This document shows, piece by piece, positions 1-9,080 of a DNA stretch of 64,000 bases. This DNA is from JAYPAN01 sp049597955 (GTDB lineage: Bacteria; Pseudomonadota; Alphaproteobacteria; RS24): contig JBMYND010000010.1 in NCBI GenBank assembly GCA_049597955.1, positions 3,984 through 67,983 of the forward strand, read 5' to 3'. Under the pieces are notes generated by a model that saw only the letters and a list, made by a program, of their open reading frames with translations, did not search any database and had not been told where the DNA came from. The translations under genes and the position numbers were made by a program. Each line of letters begins with the position of its first letter. The first letter of the stretch is position 1.

Positions 1-1
1 T

Positions 2-1546
2 TTTTACACGCCGTTTCTGGCCCATGCCGGGCCGGAAGTGGAAAAGCGCAGTGGCTTTCTGGCACCGCGCTATGCCAGTGATGGCAGTTTCGGCTTTGGG
101 CTGGAATTGCCTTATTTGTTCGACCTCGCGCCAAATTATGATTTCACCCTGACGCCGCGTTTCAGCGAAAAACAAAACCCGTTCCTGGTCGGTGACTGGC
201 GACATTTAACGCGAAATGGGCGATATGATTTGACTTTCTACATGCACCAGCCCAAAGGCGAATTGGCCAGCGAGGATGGCGACCATGCGTTGCGCGGCGG
301 CCTGACCGGCACGGGCAATTTTTCGCTTGGCCAATGGAAATTGCATTTTCAGGCTGAGCAAGCCGGTGATGCGCTGTTTTTTCGCCGCTATAAGATAAAT
401 TCGCAAAACACGCTGGAAAATAAAGTCACGCTGCAACGCGCATTGGCCAATGGTTATATTCGACTTGCGGCGCATGGTTTTCGCAAAGTCTTGGGCGATG
501 AAACCGACGCGACAGTTGATTTCATCCTGCCCAATATCACCCATCGGCATAATTTTGCGACGCCTGTTCTGGGCGGTGATTTAAGTCTGACTAATCGGCT
601 GTCCCACACGCTGCGCGATTTGGGGCTGGATGCGACGCAAGCCAGCAGCCGGTTGGACTGGTCAAGGCGACAAACCACGCAAGGCGGTTTTGTGTGGTTG
701 TTTGAAAACACGCTGGCACTCGACGCTTATCGTTTCATGAATGGCAGCGACGACACCAATCAAGCAGCGGATGATAAAACACTGGCCGCCAATTCCTCGG
801 CCATTACCCTGTCTTATCCGCTGGTGCGCCGACGCGCCGACGCCGCCCATTTTCTTGACCCGCAAGTGCAGCTCGTAATTGCCTCCGACAATGACAGCTA
901 TGATAGCCTGCCCTATTCGGCAAGCGCACGTTTTGACCTGTCGGTCGGCAGCCTGTTTCGCCGCGCCGCGCCGGAGGATGAAGTAAGCCGCATCAATGCC
1001 GGCTTGCGCCATCGCATGACCAAAACCAATGGCCTGACCAGCAATTTATTTATTGGCCAATCCTATAATCTGTCGAGCCGCGATTTTCCTCTCAGCAGTG
1101 GCTACAGCCGCAATGAATCGGCCATTTTGACGGAAGCAAAAATTGGCTATCGCGGGATAGAAGCCACGCAATCGCTGCGCATTGACAGCGCCAATGGCGA
1201 GATTTTACGCAATCGCACCCGCATTGGCTGGCATTATAACAGCGTGTCGCTGGAGGCTGATTATGCCCGTTTGGCGGCCGGGCAAGCCGGTTCACAAGAA
1301 GAAGAACTGACTTCGCGCGCGAAATTTGCCCTGAACAAATATTGGTCGGTCAATGCCGGATTGCGGCGCAATCTGGTTGCCAATCGCACACTGACCTCAG
1401 ATGCTGCTTTGGTCTATCAGGATGATTGCACTTTGGCGCGGTTGAGCTTTTCGCGCGACAATACGCGTGCCGGTGGCATTGACCCTGAAACCTCAATCAA
1501 GCTGACGCTTGTTCTGCGCACGCTTGGCACGATTGGCCGCCAATAG
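2..1546 (+). CDS. lptD: LPS-assembly protein LptD, C-terminal part (5' truncated by window edge)
   Basis: The reading frame is open from base 2, so the true start lies upstream; the GTG at 38 is only an internal codon. The visible 514 residues begin with an FYTPFLAHAGPEVEKRSGFLAP-like stretch (shown in part), which in this family opens the beta-barrel domain. The rest alternates polar and aromatic residues as expected of an outer-membrane barrel and ends at a TAG. LptD forms, with LptE, the outer-membrane translocon that inserts lipopolysaccharide into the outer leaflet. A full alphaproteobacterial LptD has about 750 residues, so roughly the N-terminal third (signal peptide and OstA/jellyroll domain) is missing because of the window boundary. 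It ends one base before the convergent MipA-type gene. Confidence 0.85.
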   Translation, partial: FYTPFLAHAGPEVEKRSGFLAPRYASDGSFGFGLELPYLFDLAPNYDFTLTPRFSEKQNPFLVGDWRHLTRNGRYDLTFYMHQPKGELASEDGDHALRGGLTGTGNFSLGQWKLHFQAEQAGDALFFRRYKINSQNTLENKVTLQRALANGYIRLAAHGFRKVLGDETDATVDFILPNITHRHNFATPVLGGDLSLTNRLSHTLRDLGLDATQASSRLDWSRRQTTQGGFVWLFENTLALDAYRFMNGSDDTNQAADDKTLAANSSAITLSYPLVRRRADAAHFLDPQVQLVIASDNDSYDSLPYSASARFDLSVGSLFRRAAPEDEVSRINAGLRHRMTKTNGLTSNLFIGQSYNLSSRDFPLSSGYSRNESAILTEAKIGYRGIEATQSLRIDSANGEILRNRTRIGWHYNSVSLEADYARLAAGQAGSQEEELTSRAKFALNKYWSVNAGLRRNLVANRTLTSDAALVYQDDCTLARLSFSRDNTRAGGIDPETSIKLTLVLRTLGTIGRQ

Positions 1547-1547
1547 G

Positions 1548-2405
1548 CTATTGCCGCTTCACCATGCGGCTGCTTTCGCGCCATTTATAGACCAGCGCAA
1601 AGCCGCCACTATAGCCGATATTCTCTTTGAAAAGCGGGCTGTCAGCATTGGCTGCGCCTGAGTAAAACTCAATGTCAAACCCGCCATAAAGCTGCACGCG
1701 GTCGCTCAGCGGATAGGCCATGCCAATGCCCAGCTCCGTGCCGATATAACCGGCCTTGGCATTGAAAGCCGGTCTTTGCGCCGTCGCATAAGCGGCATCG
1801 ACCTGATAGAAATAATCATTCAGCTTTTCTGTGCCGTAGAGAATCTCAACATCAAATTGCCATTCCAGCCGATTGTCGAGCCGCGACTTCATCTCATAGA
1901 CAAAGGCCGGTTCAATGACGAAACCCATCGGGTCAAAACTGCCAAAATCGGTCGCCACAACACTGCGCGCCCGCAATTTAATATCAAATTGACCACGCCA
2001 ATTTTTATAATCATGGCGGGCGGCGTGAAAAATCACTTGCGGGCCAATCTCAAACAGGAAATCCAAATCCGGCATACCGGCGCGGTCAGCATCATCTTCT
2101 GAATCAGCATCCAATGATGCGCCCAGCGACAAATCAAACTCCACCCGCTCATCAGCATAGGCCAAAGCGCGCACCCCGCCCTCTTCGCCAATAGACAGCC
2201 TTTCGCCGCGATAAATCACATAAGGCACAGCCAGCGCCTGCGATGTTGTATCATTCGAGCCGGGATAAGATGACCCGCCATAAAAACCGGTGCCAATGCC
2301 AGCCTCCCAAAGCGGTTCAAAATCGCCCTTATCGGCCTTGGCCGGTTGGACGGACAGGGCCAGAAAAGGCAGCAGAAAAACAAAATGGGTCAACCGGGAA
2401 ATCAT
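1548..2405 (-). CDS. MipA/OmpV-family outer-membrane protein
   Basis: About 285 residues from the ATG at 2405, which gives a clear Sec signal peptide (MISRLTHFVFLLPFLALS..., cleavage near AKA-D). An upstream extension to 2522 would put a Cys-rich non-signal stretch in front, so it was rejected. Features of the family: the N-terminal GxGxxYGGSxYPGS-like segment, the phrase VPYVIYRGERLSI, repeated amphipathic strands, and a terminal strand ending in aromatic/basic residues (ALVYKW). MipA in E. coli scaffolds murein enzymes while OmpV relatives are general outer-membrane barrels, so the precise role is open. Convergent with lptD (1-bp gap). Confidence 0.8.
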   Translation of the reverse strand: MISRLTHFVFLLPFLALSVQPAKADKGDFEPLWEAGIGTGFYGGSSYPGSNDTTSQALAVPYVIYRGERLSIGEEGGVRALAYADERVEFDLSLGASLDADSEDDADRAGMPDLDFLFEIGPQVIFHAARHDYKNWRGQFDIKLRARSVVATDFGSFDPMGFVIEPAFVYEMKSRLDNRLEWQFDVEILYGTEKLNDYFYQVDAAYATAQRPAFNAKAGYIGTELGIGMAYPLSDRVQLYGGFDIEFYSGAANADSPLFKENIGYSGGFALVYKWRESSRMVKRQ

Positions 2406-2452
2406 CTCGGACACTACTTTCTTTGCAGGGCCCGCAAGAGCCAAGGACACAG

Positions 2453-2833
2453 TCAGAGCAGGACACCCGCCCAGACAGTTACGACAATAAAAAATCCAAC
2501 CAGCACGGCAAGCGAGCCGCAATCTTTGGCGATTTTTATATTGGCGTCAAATTCAGCCGACACAGCATCGGCCACGGCTTCAATGGCCGTGTTCAAAATC
2601 TCAATAACCCAGCTCAGCAATATGGGAAATATCAAAAGGCTGCGCTCAAATGTATCGGCGGTGAGAAAAAATGCCAGCCCGATAAGCACAATGCCCAAGG
2701 CAACTTGCTGTTTGAACGCCGCTTCGCTGCGCAGAATATGGCGTAACCCGTCCAGCGAAAAAGTAAACGCATCCCAAATGCGGCGCAGCGATGTCATGGA
2801 TGGTTGTTCCGGCTTGCCTTGAAGCTTGGCCAT
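2453..2833 (-). CDS. dgkA: Diacylglycerol kinase, DgkA type
   Basis: 126 residues from the ATG at 2833, preceded by an AGGAG ribosome site; the longer frame to 2899 lacks one. This small integral membrane kinase phosphorylates diacylglycerol to phosphatidic acid, recycling lipid released by membrane-derived glycan synthesis. Family signatures are visible: an EAAFKQQ segment near residue 37, the EILNTAIE active-site helix near 78, and IAKDCGS near 100, with three hydrophobic segments between and after them. Length matches the usual 120-130 residues. It is 47 bp upstream of, and co-directional with, the MipA-like gene and diverges from the biotin-carrier gene. Confidence 0.9.
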   Translation of the reverse strand: MAKLQGKPEQPSMTSLRRIWDAFTFSLDGLRHILRSEAAFKQQVALGIVLIGLAFFLTADTFERSLLIFPILLSWVIEILNTAIEAVADAVSAEFDANIKIAKDCGSLAVLVGFFIVVTVWAGVLL

Positions 2834-2997
2834 AATCTGCTCTCCTGCCCGTGGCAATAAATCTGCAATTCTCGTCGCACAGTGCCAAGCGTCGGCCAAA
2901 ATTTCAAGTGTTTCCCGGTCACAATAATCACCGCCAAACTTGCAATACTCGGCTCATTGCCGATATGGTGTTGCCGACCAGCCAAAGGGAAAAGCCA

Positions 2998-3222
2998 ATG
3001 TCAGTAACCATTAACAGCGAAATTGCCGGACAAGTATGGAAACTTGTCGCCAAGCCGGGCGACCAATTGCAAGCCGATGATGTGATTTTGATAGTTGAAT
3101 CGATGAAAATGGAAATCCCGATTATGGCGCCCGCTGCCGGCGTGCTGGCCGAGATATTGGTCGCCGAAGAAGATATGATTGGCGAAGGCCAGCCGGTTGC
3201 CCGCATTGATATGGGCGCATAA
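2998..3222 (+). CDS. Stand-alone biotin carboxyl carrier protein
   Basis: 74 residues making up a single biotinyl/lipoyl domain. The biotin-attachment motif ESMKMEI is present with the modified lysine at residue 37, and flanking VxAxPGDxL and GxPVARI strands complete the fold. It would carry carboxybiotin between a biotin carboxylase and the carboxyltransferase encoded 17 bp downstream. The ATG at 2998 gives exactly one domain; upstream in-frame sequence overlaps the divergent dgkA leader and looks non-coding. No biotin carboxylase is seen in the window, so it must work with one encoded elsewhere, or in a transcarboxylase-like enzyme. Confidence 0.85.
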   Translation: MSVTINSEIAGQVWKLVAKPGDQLQADDVILIVESMKMEIPIMAPAAGVLAEILVAEEDMIGEGQPVARIDMGA

Positions 3223-3239
3223 GGCGGGGTGTCGGGCGG

Positions 3240-4811
3240 ATGAGCTGGGATAAGGAAATTGAAGAAATTCACCTGCGCCGCAAGCTGGCCAAACAGCAAG
3301 GCGGGGCCGAAGCGGTTGAAAAACAACATGAAAAAGGCCGCCTGACCATACGCGAACGGATTGATGAATTGCTCGATGCAGACAGTTTTAATGAGTTGGG
3401 CGAGGGCGCGGGCGTGCCGGAATATGACGCGGCGGGCAATCTGACCGGGTTTCAACCGGCCAATTTCATCCTCGGCTTTGGCACGGTGAATGGGCGCAAA
3501 GTGGTTGTTGGCGGCGAGGATTTCACCGTTAAGGGCGGCTCCCCCAATCCGGCCGGTTTACGCAAAAGCGTTTATGCCGAAAAACTGGCGCTTGATTACA
3601 AGCTGCCGCTTATCCGGCTGCATGAAGGCGGCGGCGGCTCGGTTGGCGGCGCGGCACAGGAAAAAAACCGGCGGCCTTTGGGCGAACCGGTATTTTCGCA
3701 ATCGCGCTTTGTGCCTTTGGCGCAAACTATGGGTATTGTGCCGGTGGCCACTGCCGCTTTGGGGCCGGTTGCCGGCCTGCCTGCATCGCGCCTTGTGGCG
3801 TCGCATTTTTCTGTCATGACCCAAAATGCCGCCTTGCTGATTGCCGGGCCGCAAGTGGTCAAACGCGCTTTGGGGCATGAATTGACCAAGGAAGAATTGG
3901 GTGGCCCGCAAGTGCATTTGGCCAGTGGCGCGGTGCAAAATCTGGCCAGTGACGAGGCCGATGCGCTGGCGCAAATTGCCCGCTTCTTGTCCTATGTGCC
4001 GGATAATTGCTACCAATTCCCCGCATCCCGCCCGCCGCAAGACACGCCTGACCGTTGCGAGGATGCGCTGGCCGGTATCGTGCCGACCAATCGGCGTCAA
4101 CCCTTTCAAATGCGTAAAATCCTCGACATGGTGCTGGATCGCGAAAATGGCGAGAGCAGTTTTTTTGAAATGGGGCGCAAATTCGGGCCAAGCCTGATTA
4201 CCGGTGTGGCGCGGCTGAATGGCGAAAGCGTCGGGGTTATCGCCAATGATTGCATGTATTATGCCGGTGCGATGACAGCGGCGGCGGCGCAAAAACTGCG
4301 CCGCTTTGCCGATTTCTGCAACAGCTTCCATCTGCCAATTATCAGCTTTGTCGATGAGCCGGGCTTTATGATTGGCCCGGACAGCGAAGCGGCGGGCACC
4401 ATTCGTTTCGGCACAGAAGCAATTGCAGCCATTTTGCAATCGCGCGTGCCTTGGGCTTGTGTGCAAGTGTTGAAAGCCTTTGGCGTTGCCGCGCAAGCCC
4501 ATTTCGGGCCCGATGCCTATGTGCTGTCTTGGCCGAGCGCGGCCAGTGGTGCCTTGCCCGTAGAGGGCGGTGTCGCCGTCGCCTTTGCCCGCGAGATTGC
4601 CGCCGCGCCCGACCCCGCCGCGCGTCAGAAAGAATTGGAAGACATGCTGGCGGCCAGCCAATCACCCTTCCCGCGCGCTGAGGGCTTCAGCGTGCATGAA
4701 ATCATCGACCCGCGCGAAACGCGCCCGAAGCTGATAGCCTGGCTGGCGCCGGCTCTGGCCGCTTATCGCACCACAATGCCGCAGCCCTATCTGACCACCA
4801 TGCGCCCTTAA
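3240..4811 (+). CDS. Acyl-CoA carboxylase carboxyltransferase subunit
   Basis: 523 residues of the two-domain carboxyltransferase fold used by propionyl-, methylcrotonyl- and related acyl-CoA carboxylases. Recognisable features are the N-terminal KGRLTIRERID segment, a glycine-rich loop LHEGGGGSVGG near residue 128, the second-domain FVDEPGFMIGPDSE segment near 370, and the conserved PWACVQVLKAFGVAAQAHFGP stretch (abridged here). It transfers carboxyl from biotin to an acyl-CoA. Substrate cannot be assigned: the second-domain residues that select chain length are not obvious by eye. Directly follows the biotin carrier gene, and an MDR oxidoreductase follows 73 bp later. Confidence 0.85.
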   Translation: MSWDKEIEEIHLRRKLAKQQGGAEAVEKQHEKGRLTIRERIDELLDADSFNELGEGAGVPEYDAAGNLTGFQPANFILGFGTVNGRKVVVGGEDFTVKGGSPNPAGLRKSVYAEKLALDYKLPLIRLHEGGGGSVGGAAQEKNRRPLGEPVFSQSRFVPLAQTMGIVPVATAALGPVAGLPASRLVASHFSVMTQNAALLIAGPQVVKRALGHELTKEELGGPQVHLASGAVQNLASDEADALAQIARFLSYVPDNCYQFPASRPPQDTPDRCEDALAGIVPTNRRQPFQMRKILDMVLDRENGESSFFEMGRKFGPSLITGVARLNGESVGVIANDCMYYAGAMTAAAAQKLRRFADFCNSFHLPIISFVDEPGFMIGPDSEAAGTIRFGTEAIAAILQSRVPWACVQVLKAFGVAAQAHFGPDAYVLSWPSAASGALPVEGGVAVAFAREIAAAPDPAARQKELEDMLAASQSPFPRAEGFSVHEIIDPRETRPKLIAWLAPALAAYRTTMPQPYLTTMRP

Positions 4812-4884
4812 AGACAGGCAATCAGGGCTGGTCGCGGCAGCATTTATCGCCTAGCATTTCAAGCAGAATTCTGAGGAGGATATT

Positions 4885-6015
4885 ATGGCAGAAAACAAGC
4901 AGATTTTTTCAACCATTACCGGTGACGGGCGGTTGGAACTGACAATTCAAAATGTCGGCATGCCGGAGCCGCAACCGCATGAAGTGGTGGTGCGCATGGA
5001 AGCCGCGCCGATTAACCCGTCCGATATGTTTCCGCTTTTCGGCATGGCCAATGTCTCGGCCGGGGCGCTCGAAGCCGATGGTGACGGCGTGAAATTTGTT
5101 GCCCCTGTGCCACCGGAAATGATGCGCGCCATGAAATCGCGGCTCGACCAAACCCTGCCGGTTGGCAATGAAGGCGCCGGCACGGTTGTCGCCACTGGCG
5201 ACAGCGATGAAGCGCGGGCGCTGGATGGCAAGCTGGTCGCCATGTTGCCGCGCGCGGCTTACGCGCAATATGTGTGTGTGCCGGCGCAAATGTGCCTGCC
5301 TCATCATGACGGCACGACAGCCCTTCAGGCCGCCTCTTCCTTTGTCAATCCATTGACCGCGCTGGGCTTTCTCGAAACCATGCGACTTGACGGCCACAGT
5401 GCCATTATTCACACCGCAGCGGCGTCAAATTTGGGCCAAATGCTGGTCAAGCTGTGCCAGAACGAAAATGTGCCTTTGGTCAATATTGTTCGCAAAAGCG
5501 AGCAAGTTGATATTCTCAAAGCCTTGGGGGCCGAACATATTGTCAATTCATCGGATGATGATTTCATCGACCAGCTTGTCGCCGCGATTGACGCGACCGG
5601 CGCGACTTTGGCCTATGACGCAACCGGTGGCGGCACGCTGGCCGACACTATATTGGGGGCGATGGAGCGTTCGCTTTCCAAAGCGGCTTCCGGCCTCAAC
5701 ACTTATGGCTCGGATACGTTCAAACAAGTCTATCTTTATGGCGGGCTGGATTTGACGCCGACGCAATTAAAGCGCGGCTATGGCATGTCTTGGGGTATTG
5801 GTGGCTGGCTGATGCCGCTTTTGCTGGCCCGTGTCGGCCCGCAACGGGCAGCCGAAATGCGCGCCCGCGTGGCCGAAGAGCTGACCACTACTTTCGCCAG
5901 CAGCTATACGGCGGAAATTTCGTTGACTGACGCCATTTCGCCGGATTTTATTGCCCGCTATTTGCCCAAGAAAACCGGCGAAAAATACATCATTAACCCG
6001 CAAAAGGATGCGTAA
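4885..6015 (+). CDS. MDR-superfamily zinc-independent oxidoreductase (quinone/enoyl reductase-like)
   Basis: 376 residues, with a strong GAGGAGG ribosome site 7 bp before the ATG. An N-terminal GroES-like domain (PHEVVVRMEAAPINPSD, VGNEGAGTV) is followed by a nucleotide-binding domain with an IIHTAAASNLGQ glycine-poor Rossmann loop and later YDATGGG. The PINPSD motif is typical of quinone oxidoreductase and 2-enoyl thioester reductase (MECR-like) branches, and no structural zinc cysteine cluster is seen, so a zinc alcohol dehydrogenase is unlikely. Probably an NADPH-dependent reductase of activated double bonds. Its place behind a carboxylase suggests acyl-CoA metabolism, which is inference. 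Confidence 0.75.
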   Translation: MAENKQIFSTITGDGRLELTIQNVGMPEPQPHEVVVRMEAAPINPSDMFPLFGMANVSAGALEADGDGVKFVAPVPPEMMRAMKSRLDQTLPVGNEGAGTVVATGDSDEARALDGKLVAMLPRAAYAQYVCVPAQMCLPHHDGTTALQAASSFVNPLTALGFLETMRLDGHSAIIHTAAASNLGQMLVKLCQNENVPLVNIVRKSEQVDILKALGAEHIVNSSDDDFIDQLVAAIDATGATLAYDATGGGTLADTILGAMERSLSKAASGLNTYGSDTFKQVYLYGGLDLTPTQLKRGYGMSWGIGGWLMPLLLARVGPQRAAEMRARVAEELTTTFASSYTAEISLTDAISPDFIARYLPKKTGEKYIINPQKDA

Positions 6016-6083
6016 GCGATAAAATTGCTTGCCAGCGGCGCTAATTTCGGGTGTTTTGACCGCAGATTTTGCGGGAGTAAGTT

Positions 6084-6767
6084 ATGTTGCGTAAGTATTT
6101 TGTTGCTATTTTCTTGTCGGGATTAATGTTTGGCGGCGCGGCGCAAGCCGGGCCGAAGCTCGGCTTTGGATTGGGCGTCTCCACAGTCGGCTTTGAGGCC
6201 ACGGCGGCGCTGCAATTAACCGGCAATCTAACCGTTATTGGCGGGTTCAGTTCATTTTCCTATGATGACACATTCACCGATGATGACCGCAATAGTTTCG
6301 GCGCCTCGGCCTCAATCGAAGCGCCACGGGCCGGGGTTCAATTTTACCCATTCAAAAGCGCGGGTCTGCATATTGAAGGCGGTGTGATTCTCGACAGTCC
6401 GAGCATTTCGATTGACGCCTCACCATCCGCTGACAGCACTTTCAACATTGGCAGCCGCACCTATAATGCCGCTGATATAGGCGATTTGCGTGGCTCCATT
6501 GGCTTTGAAAATTCAACCGCGCCCTATGTGCTGCTCGGTTGGGGCCGCCCCGCCGGTGGCGGTTTGAGCCTGAATGTCAGCCTTGGCGCGATACTTTACG
6601 GCGCGCCCAATGCCGGACTTCAAGTCACCAATTGCCAGCTTGGCACGGTAGAATGCAATATTGTGCTGCCGGCCGAATTGGCGATTGAAGAAGCCAAACT
6701 CAATAATGATGTCGAGGAATTTGAATTCTGGCCGTTTCTGCGCGCCGGCATCACCTATTCCTTCTAG
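6084..6767 (+). CDS. Secreted outer-membrane beta-barrel protein of unknown function
   Basis: 227 residues with a clean signal peptide (MLRKYFVAIFLSGLMFGGAAQA, cleavage after about residue 22) and a GGGAG-like ribosome site. The mature part is rich in alternating polar/hydrophobic strands and ends in an aromatic TYSF, the usual terminal signature of an outer-membrane barrel recognised by BamA. Two cysteines near residues 193 and 200 could form a loop disulfide. It resembles small OmpA-like/OmpW-sized barrels, but no specific family motif was recognised. Stands alone between the MDR gene and a convergent TerB-like gene. Confidence 0.65.
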   Translation: MLRKYFVAIFLSGLMFGGAAQAGPKLGFGLGVSTVGFEATAALQLTGNLTVIGGFSSFSYDDTFTDDDRNSFGASASIEAPRAGVQFYPFKSAGLHIEGGVILDSPSISIDASPSADSTFNIGSRTYNAADIGDLRGSIGFENSTAPYVLLGWGRPAGGGLSLNVSLGAILYGAPNAGLQVTNCQLGTVECNIVLPAELAIEEAKLNNDVEEFEFWPFLRAGITYSF

Positions 6768-6776
6768 GCGGAGAAC

Positions 6777-7292
6777 TCAGCCCGGCTGGTTGGTCAATTT
6801 ATCCAGGCCGAATTGCGTCTCAACATGATGTATCTGGTGCTTTTCGTCCGGTGACAAATTGCCATCAGCCGTGGCAATCGCCTGTAAATACTGGAAAATC
6901 TCGGTTTTGGCGGCCAATGGCAAAAGCGGCGCAATACTGTCCACCATATCGGTGAATTTGGGCAATTTATCATGCGCCAAAATCAGTTTTCTGAAATCGC
7001 CGCCGTCAAAGCCCGGTATTAATTTTTGGCCAAGGCGTTCGGCCATTTCCACTTCGGTTTTTTCAACGCGCCCATCGGCCACCACCATTGAAGCGGCCAG
7101 ACCATAGACAATGTTCAAAAAACCCGCCTCGCGCTGCTTCATCAATTGGCCGCCTGTCTCGTCGGCATGGCGCGCTTCGACGGCTTCAAATGCGGTTTCA
7201 CCATGGCGCTTGCGAAGCCGCATAACCAGCAAAACGCCAAGCAAAACGACCACAAAAACGGCTGCAATCAAAATCAGTTGCATTGTCGGCAT
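6777..7292 (-). CDS. Membrane-anchored TerB-like protein
   Basis: About 171 residues from the ATG at 7292, which has GAGGGGA upstream. One N-terminal membrane segment (LILIAAVFVVVLLGVLLVM) is followed by a basic stretch and a C-terminal helical TerB-like domain with the VADGRVEKTEVEM and IATADGNLSPDEKHQI acidic loops seen in TerB-type metal-binding folds. TerB proteins are linked to tellurite resistance and stress, but many stand-alone relatives have no known role. No other ter genes are nearby, so resistance to tellurite should not be assumed. Convergent with the beta-barrel gene at 6084-6767. Confidence 0.75.
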   Translation of the reverse strand: MPTMQLILIAAVFVVVLLGVLLVMRLRKRHGETAFEAVEARHADETGGQLMKQREAGFLNIVYGLAASMVVADGRVEKTEVEMAERLGQKLIPGFDGGDFRKLILAHDKLPKFTDMVDSIAPLLPLAAKTEIFQYLQAIATADGNLSPDEKHQIHHVETQFGLDKLTNQPG

Positions 7293-7373
7293 GGCATGTC
7301 CCCTCACCAAATACTCACCACCACCAAAGGATTTGAATTTCAACCCATAAACACTGTTTCCGGCGGTATAAGA

Positions 7374-8324
7374 ATGATACACTTAAAAATATTGTTTGAA
7401 ATTAATTTTGTTAGTCCATTGGTTTTATCTTCTTTGCGTTTATTCAAATTTTTCTTCATAGCCGGTTGGCTATCGCTCGCTGCGCCAGCCATCGCACTTG
7501 AATATGAGGTGCAAATGGGATTGGCGTCAGACAGCGCGGCGGCGCTTGAAGACCTGCTTCCCAATGCGACCAATGCGCAAGGCCGCGACGATATTATTGG
7601 CAGTTTCGAGCTTAATGCCACTCATCAAATCAATGACAATATGTCAATTGGCGCTGATGCCATGACCGAACAATACACCACATTTGATGAGAATAATTCC
7701 ACCTCGCTGGGGGTAAATGGCCAGTTGAGCTATGATTTGGATGCCTTGTCGCTGTCGGTAGATGGGCATGTCATGTCGATTTCCCTCGATGGCGATGATT
7801 TTCTCGATTTGACCATGGTGACGCCGGCCCTTGGCTATCTCAATGATGCCGGCCTTTATGCCGGCCTGTCGGCAACCGGCATGAATAAGGGCTTCAAAAC
7901 CATGCCCGATTTCGATGCCGACCAGCTTTCGGTTTCAGCAATGGGCATATTTTTCTTCAATAATTTTAAGTCCAATGTGATGCTGCGACTGAGCGATGCG
8001 TCGGAAGATGCCGGCAATAATAATTATGATTATGAGGAAAGCACTTACAGCGTCTCCACAACATTGCCGGTCGATGTTGGCCCGCGCGGCAGCCGGTTGA
8101 AACTGACTTATGAGAATCGCGACCGCGACTATACAAAGGCTGTTGACGTCGGGCAAAAGACCAATGAGGCCCGTGACAGGGGACGCATTATTCTAGACAC
8201 GTCGTTGACCAGCCGCCTGACTTTGCGCAGCGAATATGATTACAAGGACAGGAAAAGCAATCTGCCGCAAGCCACTTATGACAGTTCCGAATTGTCGCTC
8301 AAACTGATTTACCGACAGGATTGA
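7374..8324 (+). CDS. Outer-membrane beta-barrel protein, unknown family
   Basis: 316 residues from the ATG at 7374. A long hydrophobic leader ends at a probable signal-peptidase site in APAIALE (about residue 41). The mature chain shows many 9-11 residue amphipathic strands (GSFELNATHQIND, LSLSVDGHVMSISL) and acidic turns, ending in LSLKLIYRQD, as in a porin-like barrel of 12-16 strands. It lacks the terminal aromatic typical of many barrels. No family recognised. The gene diverges from the TerB-like gene (82 bp) and is followed 4 bp later by a lipoprotein, so the two are probably co-transcribed. Confidence 0.6.
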   Translation: MIHLKILFEINFVSPLVLSSLRLFKFFFIAGWLSLAAPAIALEYEVQMGLASDSAAALEDLLPNATNAQGRDDIIGSFELNATHQINDNMSIGADAMTEQYTTFDENNSTSLGVNGQLSYDLDALSLSVDGHVMSISLDGDDFLDLTMVTPALGYLNDAGLYAGLSATGMNKGFKTMPDFDADQLSVSAMGIFFFNNFKSNVMLRLSDASEDAGNNNYDYEESTYSVSTTLPVDVGPRGSRLKLTYENRDRDYTKAVDVGQKTNEARDRGRIILDTSLTSRLTLRSEYDYKDRKSNLPQATYDSSELSLKLIYRQD

Positions 8325-8328
8325 CCAA

Positions 8329-8838
8329 ATGACACGCGCGCACCCAAGCCCCGCAGGCTATGTTTTCATCGCTTTGATTGGCGTAACGCTATTGTCGGGA
8401 TGCGGCACAAAATTAGGCAGCAAGCTCTCCGAAGGCACAGACCGCGCCCTGTCGGGGCTGAAATCGGGTGCCAAAAATGTCGAAAAATCGCTCAAGGGCG
8501 AAAGCGATTATGAAAAGGAAATGGCCAAAGTCGGACGCCGTTTCAAGCGCATACCCAGCGATCAGATATGCTGGCAGGCGCGTCAGGAAATTTCGCGCAG
8601 TTGGGAATTGTTCAAAATCAGCAAGAAATTTGTTCGCCGCAATAAGGAAAGCGATTTTGGCAATCGGTTCTGGACGGAATTAACCTCGAATTTCTATAAT
8701 ACAGTTGACAGCGCATTGCCGCTATCCTTGCCGGATTTACCGCTTGACCGGCTGGCTTATGCAGCCAAGCAAATAGAAATCAATCAGAAAAACATGGTTG
8801 AATGGTCGGCCATCCATAATGCTCTGTGCAAGAAATAG
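8329..8838 (+). CDS. Lipoprotein of unknown function
   Basis: 169 residues with a lipobox LLSGC, placing the lipidated cysteine at residue 25. The mature part is highly charged and helical: a lysine/serine-rich linker to about residue 60, then a segment containing RFKRIPSDQICWQARQEISRSW and further helices ending CKK. No domain recognised. Its start lies 4 bp after the upstream beta-barrel gene's stop, suggesting that the barrel and lipoprotein function together at the outer membrane; that is inference from spacing only. Confidence 0.6.
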   Translation: MTRAHPSPAGYVFIALIGVTLLSGCGTKLGSKLSEGTDRALSGLKSGAKNVEKSLKGESDYEKEMAKVGRRFKRIPSDQICWQARQEISRSWELFKISKKFVRRNKESDFGNRFWTELTSNFYNTVDSALPLSLPDLPLDRLAYAAKQIEINQKNMVEWSAIHNALCKK

Positions 8839-8864
8839 CTTCCGGCAAAACACCCGGCAGGCGG

Positions 8865-9071
8865 CTATTCTTTATTTTGCGCCACGCATTTATAATAGGA
8901 CATAATAAGCCCGTCTTCAGCCGGCGGCGTTTCGGAATAAGCATTCAATGCCAATGCCTGTTCGCGGCAATCCGACAGCGCAATATGGGTGAGGCCCGTA
9001 TTGACCGTTTCAATATCAACCACACGATTATCGTGACCGGCAATCAGAAAAAGATATATCGCCCAAACCAT
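8865..9071 (-). CDS. Small hypothetical protein
   Basis: 68 residues starting with a short hydrophobic stretch (MVWAIYLFLIAG) and containing two cysteines (ALSDCREQA, YYKCVAQ) spaced as a possible periplasmic disulfide. It follows the lipoprotein gene at 9081-9560 by 9 bp on the same strand, and its sequence is protein-like rather than repetitive, which supports a real gene. There is no clear ribosome site and no known family, so confidence is moderate to low. Confidence 0.45.
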   Translation of the reverse strand: MVWAIYLFLIAGHDNRVVDIETVNTGLTHIALSDCREQALALNAYSETPPAEDGLIMSYYKCVAQNKE

Positions 9072-9080
9072 ATTGACCCT

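Noticed and set aside
3558..4661. Long open frame antisense to the carboxyltransferase gene
   Set aside because: It lies fully opposite a well-supported enzyme gene, is rich in His/Gln/Arg as shadows of GC-biased codons are, and shows no domain or ribosome site.
6777..7292. Tellurite-resistance operon
   Set aside because: Only a TerB-like domain is present; no terC, terD or terZ type genes nearby.
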